DNA from: Anthopleura xanthogrammica
Taxonomy: Eukaryota > Cnidaria > Anthozoa > Actiniaria > Actiniidae
Length of the DNA stretch: 64,000 nt
NCBI GenBank assembly: GCA_964019055.1
Contig: OZ025217.1
Span: 10,514,255 to 10,578,254 of the forward strand
Direction: 5' to 3'
Both the position numbers and the translations under genes were made by a program. The notes beneath the pieces were generated by a model. That model saw only the letters and a program-made list of their open reading frames with translations, searched no databases and was not told the DNA's origin. Positions 34,501 through 45,160 of the stretch are shown in pieces (the first letter of the stretch is position 1; the number at the start of each line of letters is the position of its first letter).

Positions 34501-37163
34501 ATGATTAACTCCTGGTATTACGGAATTAATAGACACATTGTGTGGTCTTGAGAAGATAATTTTATTATGTATAACTCTCCCTATATGGAACACGTTAGAG
34601 AGTATAATATTACATGTCAGTTGAAGGCTTAACAATAACTGGCTCTTCTTTTGATCCCCCCACTCCACCCCCAACCCCACCATTTATCCATTATTCTCTA
34701 TTACATACACCCCACTATTGCAGACACTCCTTATGATGTCTGCAATAATGAGAGGTGACTATAGCTGTTATAGGAATGAATGAATGGATGAAGGAATAGA
34801 TAGATGAAGTGAATAAATGAGTAAATAGGTCAACCAATATATACCTATCTTGGGTGTGGTCCCTTTATCAACACTGCCTGTATAGCTTACCCAATCACGA
34901 TGCACTGTTTTTACTAATCAACTAGTATATTTATTATATTAAACTGTTGTTATTATTTGTGTCTGACACTTGATGTACTTATTTCTATGTTCTTCAGGTT
35001 CTTTGCCTTCAACTCAAAAGATTTCGATTTCAGTCATTTCTACGAACCAAGCTTGAGACATATGTACAGTTTCCCATGCGAGGACTAGATATGTCACCAT
35101 ATGTACTCCAGGTTAGTCCAGCCACTTAGTACATGATAAAAATTGAATAAATAAATAAAAACGAAATAGGAAATAAATGGGAATTGACAGTGGATTCCAC
35201 AGAGCAGCTCTTCTTCCACTGGATTCCAATTGGAATTTAGAAATTGATTTTTGTGGAGGTAGGAAATAGGCAGAGAACCCAAAGAAAACCGCTTAAACAG
35301 GAGACAACCAACAAGCAACTCTACCTCACATATGACACCCAGCCTGGCGGGACTCAAACCCAGGTCGCATTGGTGAGACGCAAGTGCTCTTACCACTATG
35401 CCATCCCCAGACTCCCTGTCATATTTGAATAGAGCTGCTTGTTGTTGTTTTCTCCCCAGGCTTTGAACAACCTTTGCTCTTTGTTGACAATAATGCTTTC
35501 CATTGAACCAGGTCATTAAAAATTCTATTTATTATATGATTATCAATGAAATACCTATATTTTTCTATTTCATAAAACATGTTATCTTCACATATGAAAA
35601 TATCGTCACTATGGTTACATATTTCTTATAGCAGAAAAAAGCTCGAAAAAGCTTTCTTTTCTTTTTCATTGATAATTATATAATAAACAGAATATTACAT
35701 GGGCGCTTGGAGATACGAATTTTATCTTCTCGTGTTGAAAATCTCTAGCTCGTTCGCTGCGCTCACTCGTGAGAGATCTTTATATAAAATTGATATAAAA
35801 TTCGTATCCGCGCGCCCATGTAATATCCTCTATTTATTTGTATTACCAGGATAAAGAGTCCAAAAAACCGGTCTTGTATGACTTAGCAGCCGTTGTGGTG
35901 CACCATGGCAGTGGGTAAGTCAGTATTCCTTCACTCTCAAAATAGGGACTTTAAGATTTGCAAAATCTAGGACGGCGACGTCAACCGGAAGTGAAAAAAA
36001 ATTCTTATCGGGTTTCTGTTCATTGGAGAATTCATTCAAAATATTGTCAGTAAAGTCAACTCATCCAAAAGGAAGAAAGACTTGGAAAGCGCGAAACCCC
36101 AAAGTGAAGTTATTTACACTTCCGGTTGGCGTCGCCGTCGCAAATTTTGCGAATCTTAAAGTCCCTATTTTATGTCTTACAACCATCACTCCCCGTACGG
36201 GACTCTCCCATTAGGTTCACTCCACATGCACTACCACTACATTCTATATACAACATGTATACAACATACAACGCACATGTTGATTTTTATGGAGGGGTGG
36301 TCTGAAATGTGAAAACTTTACACCCAAGATAAAAGACTAAGGTCTTTTGCCAACAATGCATTTGAGGTTGAAAACCGATGAATGTGTTTCATGAATGATT
36401 GATTATTATTTGTCAAGAATTTTTCAGTAACGAAATATTTCTCTCTTTCTTTTGTGTACAGGGTCAGTGCTGGTCACTATACAACCTTTGCCTGCCATGA
36501 CGGTAAAGTTTATTTACGCAGATTTAGTATGACTGAAAAACTAACGGTGTGATCGTGACGGTACCGGGTTCCAGCATTCTGATTGGACGAACAGTAATCT
36601 CGCGCGCTGTGATTGGTTGAACGGATATCACCAATTACGTGCCGTGACCGTGCACATTTTGCAGTGATACGAAATCTGTTCCATAAGCATAAGTTTGCTC
36701 ATTTCTAATTAACAAACCGCGTTCAGTAATCCTTCGTTGTCCATACCTTTGTTGATGACGTATGGCATCCAAAACTGTTCAAAGAACAATTGATTGGGCT
36801 AATATTGTAGCGAGCATAGTCTGGCGGGGGTGGGGTGGGGGGGGGGGGGGGATAGTAGGGGGAAAGACTGGTGGTACATTGGGCTGGGCTGTAAAAATGC
36901 GTTCCCTTTGTCACTTATTTAATTTAATTCACAATATTTATAGTGGGTACCATATAGAGCCCTGTTACTGTATGATCAATGACAGGATCTAACTAATTGT
37001 TTGTTTTCTAGGAGCCTGGTATAACTTTAACGACAGTAACGTCACACGAACAGACGAAGATCACGTGTCTAAGGCTAAAGGCTATATCTTTTTCTATACT
37101 CGACGTCACCCCGACATGTCAATCATCGAGAAACTCCAAGTACAGAACACTATACTAAGATAG
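23673..37163 (+). CDS. USP3: USP3, zf-UBP ubiquitin-specific protease, 16 exons
   Basis: Nuclear cysteine protease of the histone H2A/H2B deubiquitinase type (known for human USP3). Exons: 23673-23766, 23870-23930, 24051-24134, 24286-24375, 25245-25314, 25993-26081, 26491-26604, 27078-27191, 28236-28377, 28613-28664, 29302-29376, 34277-34395, 34998-35111, 35850-35914, 36462-36502, 37012-37163. The total is 1476 nt, 491 aa and TAG; human USP3 is 520. It starts [10 protein letters not shown], as in vertebrate USP3. The zf-UBP (about 1-85) has C3, H5, C30, C33, C42, C45, C50, H57, C69, C71, C80 and C83. A basic PRKRKIDDE stretch looks like an NLS. The catalytic domain begins [19 protein letters not shown] (nucleophile C153). 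[10 protein letters not shown] follows, then Zn-binding pairs CLTC (289, 292) and CPDC (348, 351), and H433 in [11 protein letters not shown] with D449 in WYNFNDS. The full triad is intact. Introns 8, 10, 11, 13 and 14 are packed with foldbacks and arrays. Confidence 0.96.
25356..25522. mobile_element. MITE, CAGGGCT family, in USP3 intron 5
   Basis: Ends read AAGGGTTGAAATAATGGCC and GGCTGTTATTTCAAGCCCTG, with the first base or so decayed from the CAGGG consensus. It is flanked by AAAAG on both sides (25351-25355 and 25523-25527), a 5-bp target duplication matching the length seen at 11844-12019. A further related block with TGACCAGTCAATGTGATCAG continues to about 25690. Confidence 0.8.
27679..27830. 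mobile_element. Partial MITE, CAGGGCT family, in USP3 intron 8
   Basis: It begins CAGGGCTAAAAATAACGGCC and carries the family's GTCAAATTGGACAATG, GGCTGGTCCTCTTGACTGG and GTGGCCAGTCATCC motifs. The right terminal repeat is lost or degraded before an AT-rich microsatellite. Confidence 0.7.
27937..28109. repeat. Near-perfect 173-bp palindrome in USP3 intron 8
   Basis: Two arms of about 83 bp are reverse complements with only a few mismatches, centred near 28023. The left arm runs from ATAAATTGTGGATTGAAGAT to GATCATCAGA and the right from TCTGATGATCGTGTAAGCG to TCTTCAATCCACAATTTAT. The loop is about 8 bp. In RNA this would be a strong hairpin, in DNA a potential cruciform. It is probably a young foldback MITE. 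Confidence 0.9.
28694..29137. repeat. (CATC)n tetranucleotide array in USP3 intron 10
   Basis: About 365 bp of pure CATC repeat (roughly 91 units, 28694-29058) followed by an interrupted tail to about 29137. Period 4 against codon 3 leaves all frames open and gives IHPS/MDGW artefact ORFs. A degenerate array of the same motif lies in NCKX intron 4. Confidence 0.97.
29488..29657. repeat. 170-bp foldback in USP3 intron 11
   Basis: Arms of about 70 bp: ATAGACCATTTTCGAGATGC ... GATCTCGAGGCATTTTTGG on the left, and CCAAAAAATGCCTCGAGATC ... CATCTCAAAAATGGTCTAT on the right. The loop is about 25 bp. Mismatches are few (for example CATTCATGATC against GATCATGTCTG). The ends and TA-like flanks fit a palindromic MITE. 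Confidence 0.9.
29693..29814. repeat. Dispersed repeat, copy B, abutting the giant array
   Basis: It matches 16535-16655 (TTTGCATCAAATTTGAGG, CAATAGTTTTCATGT, AGTGAAGGATAAC). It ends at AGCTATTGTATTTCTGCAT, exactly where the GATGATACATG array begins. The phrase ACAATAGTT in this repeat also recurs throughout the array, so the array may have been seeded here. Confidence 0.75.
29815..34225. repeat. 4.4-kb GAT/ATG satellite-like array with higher-order repeats
   Basis: The array is built from short modules such as TGATACATGATAATGATGA, TGGTGATACATG and ATACAATAGTTATGATGA. It fills most of USP3 intron 11. Longer periods are evident: about 432 bp (30970-31398 repeated at 31402-31830), about 889 bp (32230-32995 repeated at about 33119-33884) and about 204 bp (33636-33839 repeated from 33840). 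Nearly all modules are multiples of 3, so the - strand stays open for up to 319 codons of MYHHH/CIII/VSSS repeats. That is not a gene. Confidence 0.95.
35120..35418 (-). repeat. tRNA-derived SINE in USP3 intron 13
   Basis: On the - strand, GGGGATGGCATAGTGGTAAG then AGCAC gives an A box, and CCTGGGTTTGAGTCCCGCC a B box, about 35 nt apart, a typical tRNA head. A tRNA-unrelated body follows, and the - strand 3' end runs into T/A-rich TTTATTTATTTATTC. The body fragment GTGGAGGTAGGAAA...GAGAACCC on the + strand resembles 26703-26735 (GTGGAGGGAGGAAACTGGAG), so the family is dispersed. Confidence 0.8.
35522..35695. repeat. Foldback element 1 in USP3 intron 13
   Basis: ATTCTATTTATTATATGATT with ATCAATGAAA on the left is mirrored by TTTCATTGATAATTATATAA with TAAACAGAAT on the right. 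The spacer is about 110 bp. It abuts the next foldback. Confidence 0.75.
35690..35828. repeat. Foldback element 2 in USP3 intron 13
   Basis: ATATTACATGGGCGCTTGGA ... ATACGAATTTTAT is mirrored by ATAAAATTCGTATCCGCG ... CGCCCATGTAATAT. The centre CTCGTTCGCTGCGCTCACTC is itself partly palindromic. This GAGCGCAGCGAACGAG-type centre is of a kind I associate with anthozoan genomes (from memory). Confidence 0.8.
35941..36173. repeat. Foldback element with CCGGAAGTG arms in USP3 intron 14
   Basis: The left arm AATAGGGACTTTAAGATTTG ... GACGTCAACCGGAAGTG is mirrored by CACTTCCGGTTGGCGTCGCC ... CGAATCTTAAAGTCCCTATT. Arms are about 55 bp and the spacer about 120 bp. Each arm holds an ETS-like CCGGAAGT core, in opposite orientation. 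Confidence 0.85.
36299..36345. repeat. Fragment of the ATAGACC/CTTGGGTGTAATG MITE
   Basis: GGTCTGAAATGTGAAAACTT through TACACCCAAG matches the right end of the MITE copies at 9522-9745 and 37384-37582. Only one end is present. Confidence 0.6.
36555..36660. repeat. Dispersed repeat with ATTCTGATTGGACGAA, copy A
   Basis: GTGACGGTACC ... AGCATTCTGATTGGACGAA ... AATCTCGCGCGCTGTGATTG ... CGTGCCGTGACCGTGC. A clear relative lies at 45015-45155, sharing the CATTCTGATTGGACGAA and CGCGCTG.GATTGGTT blocks and GTACCGTGAC-type ends. Probably a MITE. It is in USP3 intron 15. A G-run (36835-36851) follows at a distance. Confidence 0.7.
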
Positions 37164-37175
37164 ATATCAAATACT

Positions 37176-37582
37176 ATAGCCCTGTTTACCTTGGGTGTAA
37201 TGTTTTCCGATTTCAGACCACGTTTCATTTCCTAGAGTACCATTTTCTTGTTTAACGGTTGCACATAAGAAGACATGATTATGGATACAACTCAAACAGA
37301 GAAATTATTCTCAAGAGAATGACGCGTAGTCTGAAATGGTAAAAAATTTCGCCCAATGTAAAAAGATCAATTGCATGGCTGGAATAGACCTATTCGGCTT
37401 GGGCGTAATGTTTTCCCATTTCAGACCACGTGTCATTCCCCAGAGTATCATTTCATTGTTTAACGGTTGCGCATGAGAAGACACGTGAATATGGATACAA
37501 CTCAAACAAAGAATCTTATTCTCAAGAGAATGACACGTGGTCTGAAATAGGAAAACATTACACCCAAGCCGAAAAGGTCTAT
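37176..37582. mobile_element. Two adjacent MITEs downstream of USP3
   Basis: Copy 1 (about 37176-37371) and copy 2 (about 37384-37582) belong to the family also present at 9522-9745. Copy 2 is well preserved: ATAGACCTATTCGGCTTGGG at the left, CCCAAGCCGAAAAGGTCTAT at the right, and ATTTCAGACCACGTGTCATT against ATGACACGTGGTCTGAAAT inside. CACGTG E-box cores sit in both inner arms of copy 2. USP3's 3' UTR probably includes at least part of this. Confidence 0.88.
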
Positions 37583-37664
37583 TGCAGAACTTTTCAGGTT
37601 TCTGGGACCCTGACTTCTTCACTCGTGGAATCGGTTTTCTAATGTTGTCTGGGTTCCTTCAGTT

Positions 37665-37975
37665 AAGAGATAAGGTCAAAACGATTGTCGTCTAACGGGA
37701 CCCGAGTTAGAGGGGAGGGGTGGGGCTACCTGGTACTCATCACCTTTAGAAATGAAATCCAGAATTTTCTCCTCAAATATCTCTAAAACTAAGGCTCAAA
37801 TGAAATGAATGTACTGTCTGTTTGCATGTTTGATAAACAACGTTTTTGTGTGGGGAAATTCACTATAGACACCAAATGCGGAGCATTTCAATAGTTTTCC
37901 TGGGGGGGGGGGGGGGGGGGGGGGGGTGGTATTTAGCGGTACCCACCATCTAAATCAATAAAATCGGTCTGTGTT
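37665..37975. repeat. Dispersed repeat of about 310 bp, copy A
   Basis: Read on the - strand it aligns with 55990-56300 over most of its length: ACCCACC...TAAATCAATAAAAT, AATGCTCC/GGAGCATTT, GAGATATTTGA, AATCCAGAATTT and GGTAACCCCACCCCTC blocks occur in the same order. A run of about 25 G (37902-37926) lies inside. No ORF. Confidence 0.75.
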
Positions 37976-40900
37976 TTGGACCATTGTTTTGACCATTCCC
38001 CTATGAGTTAAATTTTGGGAAAATAGGCCTGGGAAGACAGGGGCGTAAGGGAAATAAATGAAGAGATGAGATGGAAGGGAGGAGAAGTGAAAGGAAGTTG
38101 GAAACATAAAGGGTTCGCTTCTTCCTTCCAACCTTTCAGTCTCCTCCCTTCCCGGTCACATCTCAACAGTTAAAGAGCTTGAATGCCAATCTAAAATGGC
38201 CTCAGTAAGTTTGATGGACGATATCCCAAATACCAGCACGTCGTCTGGGTCGCAGAAACCTAAAAATAGTATAAGAATATCTTATGTAAAGAGTTTTTGA
38301 CGGCATAGTACCGTTTATTTTAAGTCCGTGATATTATTTTTATTACCAAAACAGCATCACAAAAACCACATCGTTCTGGCAAGGCCTTAATTTTATTTGT
38401 TAGTGAACTATGTGTAATATTGAAAAATGAAATGGACAAGATGGGCAGTAGTGGGACAGAGCGCATTGTTACCAAGTTAGCTCCAGAGCTCGCGTTATTT
38501 TTACTTGCTTGCCGTAACATTGATATGGCTTTCCATAAGAATGGTTATCGTATGAGTGGGAAACTTACGGCACTCACTCACTGCACGGTACGACATTCCG
38601 TAACTTTGAAATGGCTTCCCATAAGAAGTTACCATATTTTCTCTTTTCTTTCCGAAGAGCTAAAGTAACGCGGGCTCGTAAATGACTGACTTCCGGTAAC
38701 TCGGAGCGTAAAAAGCTAGACTTGTTACCAAACCTCTTTCGTTAGGACTGAGTTGTAGCTTTAAGAAGATTGGGAGCAAGAGAAATTGTGCATGCGTGTA
38801 GTGCCATGGTAACAAGTTAGTTACCAGCCTCCGCTGGATTTGACATGGCATCAGAGTGGCCTAGGTAAGAGACAACAAAAATTCCATTGAATTTTCCTTT
38901 CTTTATAATAACCTTTCTTATTAACGACAAATACTGTTGTAGTTAACCTTTATTGTATAAATAATTTTGTACAGAATTGATTAAAAGATAACAATTCCCG
39001 CTTATGGAGGGAAACGTCGATCCTAAATTCAAGTTACCTTTCTATATATTATGACAAAAGTTCTAAACACGAGGAAACCTCCAGAAAAAGATTTGGCGGG
39101 AAATTTCGCCTCAAATTTCGCGCGCGCGCGTCGTCTTGAAGTCTGGTTACTATGACTACGCCTCTGCCGATCTGAGTAATCCTGTTTTCTACAGCTATTA
39201 AGCAGCTATTAGGGAAAAATCAAAGCAAAAACAAACAAAAAAATATCGAATGAAATTAAGCGATTGATATAGGAATTCGGCTCTTTCGAAGCAGATTTGA
39301 ATGTTTCTCAAGATACAAAATTCTAACTGTTCATAAGTGAGTTTATTTCAATCTTCCGACCAAACCAAATTGGCCAATTACTCCGGGTTCTGACATAAGA
39401 ACTAACGAGGGGGAAAATAAATAAATAAACTCCATAGTCGAGCCAGCCATTGATTCGCTCACAAGTCTGAATGATAAGCTTATTAACCGACACAGAAACT
39501 CGGCAAAATTATATTTACATTCCACATTTTTTTTACACTATATAATTGTCTGCGGTAGTCTAACAAATTTCATAAATGAAACAAGTTCAACTTTGCTATA
39601 ATTGGTCGATAAGTGCTTTTCTTTATTCAAGGACTTTATTGGTGTTTTTATCGTATGAGAATGTCGATTATTAGATTTTTCTAACACTGTAAGAAACAGC
39701 AATTTTTTTTTCTTAATATCGTCGTGTTTACCTATCTCAGAGGATAAAAACATTTGAATTTAATTTTTAATTTTGCTTTGAAGACAGATCTGTTATCCAT
39801 GAGTTTATTAAGCTAATTGCTAATCTTTAATCCTTATTTTCGTATAGTAGCTAAAATGTTTCCTGATTAAAGGGGGAAAAAGCCTTTACTACTTGAAGGT
39901 ATAAAAAGAAAAACTCCTAGAAAAGTTTAATTTCGTCAAAAATCTTCACTGAAATAGCAAGTTTTAGCTTTGAATTTCATTTTCGTTTTTCTTTTTCATT
40001 TTTCATTTTAACGCTGAGATAATAGAAATACTGGGAATTATCTTACCTATGCGCGCCTTTCCCCTTTGGCAAACTCTCAAAAGGGGCAGCAGCCTTCTAG
40101 GTTTTCTCATAATTCTGAAAATTGGAGAAATGTAAATTGCTATGTTTCACTTCAATTTTGTAAATAATTTATAAGCGATTAACACTAAGTATTTGAGTGA
40201 CGTTCTGGAGAAAATGATTCAAAAGAGGTTAAATTTTTCGAGTTTTATTCAATTCTCGTAAATGAATTCCGCTAATTTCACTTCCGGTGTGAAATGCAGG
40301 AAAGGCCCACTATATTAATAACTAATTTTAGTCATTCTTATCTCTATTCTTTATTATTCTATTAAGTAGTTTTCTGTCTGGCAAAGAGAATATTTTGTCA
40401 GGAAAAATGCCCACTTCTAGACAGCCGAACGTATAGTTGAATGATAACATAGTTTGAAGTCGATAAGTCGTAAAGCTGGAATATATTCCACTGAATTTAA
40501 ATAGCAAATGTCTTTTTTTATGTTTACATAACACATTTAGAATCTTTTTTGTATTTATTTGAAGGCTAAGTTTACGCCTTTTATAGACTTTGAAGTCGTA
40601 AGAAGAGCGCGTTTTTCACTTGAGGTGCTTTTGACGAAGCCATCATAGACAGATGGACTTCCTTTATACCGCTGAATAATTTAACGAGTTTGTATAAACA
40701 CCTTAGAAACTACACCAACAATACTCTCCAATTTGTGCCAAACTATCACAGCTCAAGATTACTAACGGTTTTGGGTAGTACTGTTAAATACTTCATCATT
40801 TTTCGAACCCTTGGTTAAAATTGAATCGGTCTTGTCTCCCTTGCTTTTAAAGAGAAAGACGACGTCATTATCTGATCTCGCAACGAATCGCTCGGGATTA

Positions 40901-41000
40901 CCATCTGTATTTTTTGAGTACAAAAGTCTCACTCGAGCGCCTCAGTCGGTGGTTTAGTATTTTATTCCATCTCTGGAACCAGGCTTTCTGTTGTTCATCG
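37976..41000. other. Intergenic stretch, no secure gene
   Basis: No conserved domain was found on either strand. Two weak gene-like signals (a - strand spliced ORF at 38156-38660 and a + strand ATG exon at 38845-38863) are discussed under rejected items. Otherwise the sequence is AT-rich with a short CGCGCGCGCG run near 39120. Confidence 0.45.
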
Positions 41001-41308
41001 TAACATCCTAAGTGGAATAAATAATTCATGCGGTAGTCCGAACTTCCATATTTACATTTGCGGTTGACCCAACGAACACTCTAGAATTCAGTCTCAGCGC
41101 TAATCCTCAGCGCTTATTATCAAGAATACTTCAGAACAAGGTAAGAAGCACTAGGATCGGATTATATTATCGCAGTAACGTCTTTTTTCAAGTAATTAAA
41201 GCTAACAGAATCATAGCTGAAATTTATCCCACTTCAATGTTTTTAGGAAAGACAAAAAATTGTTTTTGAAACTCTACGACTTGACGAAAAATCTTCCCAA
41301 GGACACAG
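41000..41308 (+). other. Candidate untranslated 5' exons of the NCKX gene
   Basis: A non-coding block ends at a strong donor, AACAAG|GTAAGA (41140). A second block, 41247-41308, lies between TTTTTAG and CACAG|GTGAGC. Neither holds a useful ORF. The coding exon at 51662 is preceded by an acceptor, ATTTCAG, at 51335, so an upstream non-coding exon must exist, and these are the best candidates I can see. Without RNA the link across 10 kb is a guess. Confidence 0.3.
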
Positions 41309-42139
41309 GTGAGCAAAATATTCCTAATTCTTTATCACAAACTAGAATATATGTATTAAAATGGCCGAATTTACTATTTAGAATTTGAAAATTATTTATT
41401 TGATGAGCGCGCGAATGATTATTAACACTGGAAAGAACGGAAGAAAAATATGAACAATAAAATATTTTCTTTTTGCCTTTTAAATTTACAAGTGATTCTG
41501 CATGGCCTCTATTCTAAATTGTAAGAGTTTTCGATCATTTTGGTGACAGAAGTATTGAAAATTTGAAGAGAATGTTATTGAGAACTTGTTTTCAATGTCA
41601 AATTTTGGTTGTCAAGTGAAATATTTCGAGCTACGTCGACACTAAAAGCACAAAGAGTTCCATAGAAACCGATACTCAATATCGAAATTTCTAGGCTCTA
41701 TTTTCTCACCACATTCTTAACCAAATTCATCAATTTTATTTATTTCTTTTACAAAGTTTTGAAAATATAATATTGTGTGAGTTCATTTTGTGTCTTATTT
41801 TTATCCAAGTTGTGTAAATATCCGGACATCAGTTAAAACGTTTTTGAGATATACTTTATAATAATATACCGCTCGGAATAGCCAGATTGTGCCTATCAAA
41901 AAATTTCCCCAGACATTATATTGAAAAGATGATTCTTAAAACTTCTTTGGCACTTCAGCTGCGGCAAGCGAGTCCATTTTATTCGAATTTACTGGGTTGT
42001 GATTTGTTAAAGTATCGATATTATCAGCAAAATCTCCTCTTTTATCATTTTTGATAAAAACCTGAAAGGTTCCACGTTTTCTTGAGTGCTTAGACGTTAT
42101 CCCCTTGGCTTGAATTTTTCGTATATTTTATATTTATAT

Positions 42140-42262
42140 TTTTCAACTTTCTTTCTTTGTTTGTTTCTTTTTTATTTACTTTCTTTCTCTCTCTTTCTTT
42201 CTTTTTTTCTTTCTCACTCTTTCTTTCTTTCTTTCTTTCTCTATCTCTCTGTTTTTTAGTTC
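42140..42262. repeat. (CTTT)n pyrimidine tract
   Basis: Impure CTTT/CTCT repeat on the + strand, about 120 bp, with no other features. Confidence 0.85.
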
Positions 42263-43278
42263 TTTTCTTTTAGTTTTACGGAAAAAGCCGCCTCTTATAA
42301 GTTAGGTTTGTAAACTTTTCTAGTTTTGCTGTAATTATGTCATTTTTTGAAACTCATGCAATCGCCGAAGATGAACAGTAAATTCTGTACCAACGAAATA
42401 TTGCTTTCAAAATTTCCCCACTCTAAAACCGACAGATCAACATATAGCACTTGCAATATTTTTCCTTTATTTTGTTGATAATTTGACCGAAAAGTATTGT
42501 TAAAAGACCCTAAAAAAAGGCAGTAAAATTCATTTTCAGTTAATTGTATTACCTCGGGGCACTGCGTTTCCTAAATTATTAATATAATTATAACTTTAAA
42601 CCCAAATTTCTTTATTCTTAGTCTATGGACTGCAAAATTTAAAACTGAATTCCCCGTAGTGAATAGAAGAGGTTTGAAGGTGTTTTCAGTTTACTCATAT
42701 CAATTGATGAATTTATTTGTTCTGCGAGACAAAAAGTTAGCAAGTCATTTCGCACCTGTCGCGAGGGACACTGTAAACTTTTATCTTACTGCCTCAGTTA
42801 TTATTTTTTTCAAATTTGAAGCACAAATTGCGACATTTATTAAAGTTTTTTATTTGTTATCTCTGATAATCTAGCCTAGTTCCAGCTTGCTTTCATATTT
42901 AGTCTAGAAACCATTATTTTTCCGGCCAGTGCTGGCTCATAAACACGACATTTATTAAGCTTTTTCCTTCAGATTTTTACTCGCTCCATTTCTAGTCATT
43001 TTTTGTTGCTTTTACTCGTTACTAAGCATTAAGAACCAAAGTTTTGTCCAAAAAGTTATCAAAACATGACAATGAAAAGTACGGAAAAATCGAAAGAATT
43101 TTTACTGTGTAAAATTTCAGATTCAATTATCATATATATCCTACTATTATCTCTTTAAAGCCTTAAAATTATCGGTTTTATTACCAATAAAATTGCTACT
43201 CAAAACTTTCGACACAGTAACTGAAAATGAATATTCAAATTATATAAGCGCTCAAAATTTGGAAATGAAATGCAAAAA

Positions 43279-43644
43279 TTAAAGTGCCTATCAACCCTGA
43301 AGGTTTAGTTTGAAAATCACCATGTACATGTAGGGTATAATACGATGGCACAGTTTTACAGGATATGGACTTCTCATTTCAGATATAGAAAGGTTTAAAA
43401 TTTAAGAATACAAATGAGATGACGTCGACCAAGGTGAGCTGTCCTCTTTTCTTCTGGGTTTTACTACCAGTGACTCTCAAGTAAACTCACCAAAACTCTG
43501 CTACAACATATAATTTGGTAATAAAAATCATTTATTAATTGAAAACTGGCATTACCTTACAGAACAGCCGTAATTTCGTATCTTTATACCCTACATGTAG
43601 AAGTGATTTTCAAACTAAACCGTCAAGGTTGATAGGCACTTTAA
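43279..43644. mobile_element. MITE with 60-bp terminal inverted repeats
   Basis: The left end is TTAAAGTGCCTATCAACCCT then GAAGGTTTAGTTTGAAAATC, and the right end is GATTTTCAAACTAAACCGTC then AAGGTTGATAGGCACTTTAA. A further CTACATGTAGGGTATAA pairing extends each arm. It is 366 bp with no ORF and TTAA-type termini. It lies upstream of the NCKX coding exons, possibly in a 5' UTR intron. Confidence 0.88.
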
Positions 43645-45014
43645 AAAAACCCAGAATTTTGAATTTTTTTAAATATTCTATTGGATTAAAAAACAGAGAA
43701 ATTTATCCCATAGATAATAATAATGTTTCAAAAATTTATATTTAGTGCTAATTTCACAAATAGATCTTTTTGTTGACTTGCAAGACAATCTTCTACATTT
43801 TACTCGAGTGTATTTCGTTAGGTAAACAACACAATTTTCTCTTTTCTTATTAACAAATTAATTTTTTTTTTTTTAATAGTGGGATTTAATTTTCAAAATT
43901 TCAGTATTAGCCCTTTTTTCTAAGACATTAATTTTTTCGAAAACATTGAGTTAAGTTGACTAAAGTTCGAAACTGTTTGAATTGAATCCTATTTTTAGAA
44001 AACTGAAAACAACCTGCCAAAATTCCGGGTATATCCACAGATAATTAGAAGTTTCTGAAAAATCCTGTCACTCAAAATTCAATAAATCTCAATAAGATTG
44101 TATTACCAGAGTTTATTGACCCCAATATTGTTGCCAACTTTTATATTACTATTTGTGTTATTCGTTATTCATGAATAAAACTTTTCCAAGTATAGTTTTC
44201 AGACTAAAATTAAGCATTTCAAAACCAGACAAATATGGAAGTCTCTTTGTAATTAATGTTTTATAATTTCTTTTTTGTTTTGTCATATTCATCATTTTGA
44301 GCTCACAAAAAGCATTCAATATAATTGGCAAATTATTGGGTTTCTTAAGCTACTGTTTTAGCGCTATCGTCATGACAACTCCTACATTACAATTTTACCC
44401 TACCCTACTCCCTCTTGCTTTTCATCTTTTTGTATCTCAACTCTCTTCGACTTCCAAAAAAATTCATCCTCTTCAGTATTGGCTTTTTGTAATTGTTTTT
44501 TATTTATTTATTTTTTTCCTTTTATTTATATTTTTCCTCAACGTCAAAGTCTTCAAATGCTAAGTAGGGATCTGTATCCTAATACCAATACATCGGTATA
44601 TTTTCATATACCAAATTCTTAACGAAAAGCTAAGAAAGATACCCAAATATTTGTAAAACTTTGTGTACATTCCCCCCTCCCCCTCTCGCAGTTTCGTATG
44701 ACTTGACAGCCGATATTAAGCATTTTTTTTTTCTTCCTGCAAACGGTCAACATGACCACGATTTCATCGTTCCCAATCATTTTACTTTCCTTGCTGGCAG
44801 TCTCCTTCGATTCAGCGAAAGAAACTGAGTGAAAAGAAGACTCTGACAGCAGGGAATATATCACTTTACCTATTTCCCCACAAACATTCACACGAAGGAC
44901 AAGTATTCTTTAATTTATCTAGCAGTTGGATATTTTTTCAATTCTTTTTCAATAATATAAAAATTCTGAAGAATTTTTTTGCTTGTCTACGTTTACCGTA
45001 AACGAGATGCTTCA

Positions 45015-45160
45015 ACTCACGGTACGGACGTGACGTGCGTGACGGAGCCTGTTCGAGCATTCTGATTGGACGAATAGATAGAAATCTCACGCGCTGGGAT
45101 TGGTTAAATGTCATGCATTTCGTACCGTGACAGAGCTGTGTCGATCGTGCCGTTCCACAA
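45015..45160. repeat. Dispersed repeat with ATTCTGATTGGACGAA, copy B
   Basis: ACGGTACGGACGTGACG ... GAGCATTCTGATTGGACGAA ... TCACGCGCTGGGATTGGTTA ... TTTCGTACCGTGACA. It is the relative of 36555-36660. Imperfect inverted ends (ACGGTACG / CGTACCGT) support a MITE origin. Confidence 0.7.

Noticed and set aside
38156..38660. - strand spliced ORF: a 22-codon exon starting MVTSYGKPFQSYGMSYRAVS joined (GTAAGT donor at 38568) to RFCDPDDVLVFGISSIKLTE and on to a TGA at 38156
   Set aside because: The junction is in phase and the second exon looks protein-like, but the product is only 56 aa, matches no family I know, and the upstream area contains short direct repeats. Worth an RNA check but not supported enough to annotate.
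38845..38863. ATG exon MASEWP with a good GTAAGA donor, + strand
   Set aside because: No second exon can be attached; chance occurrence is likely.
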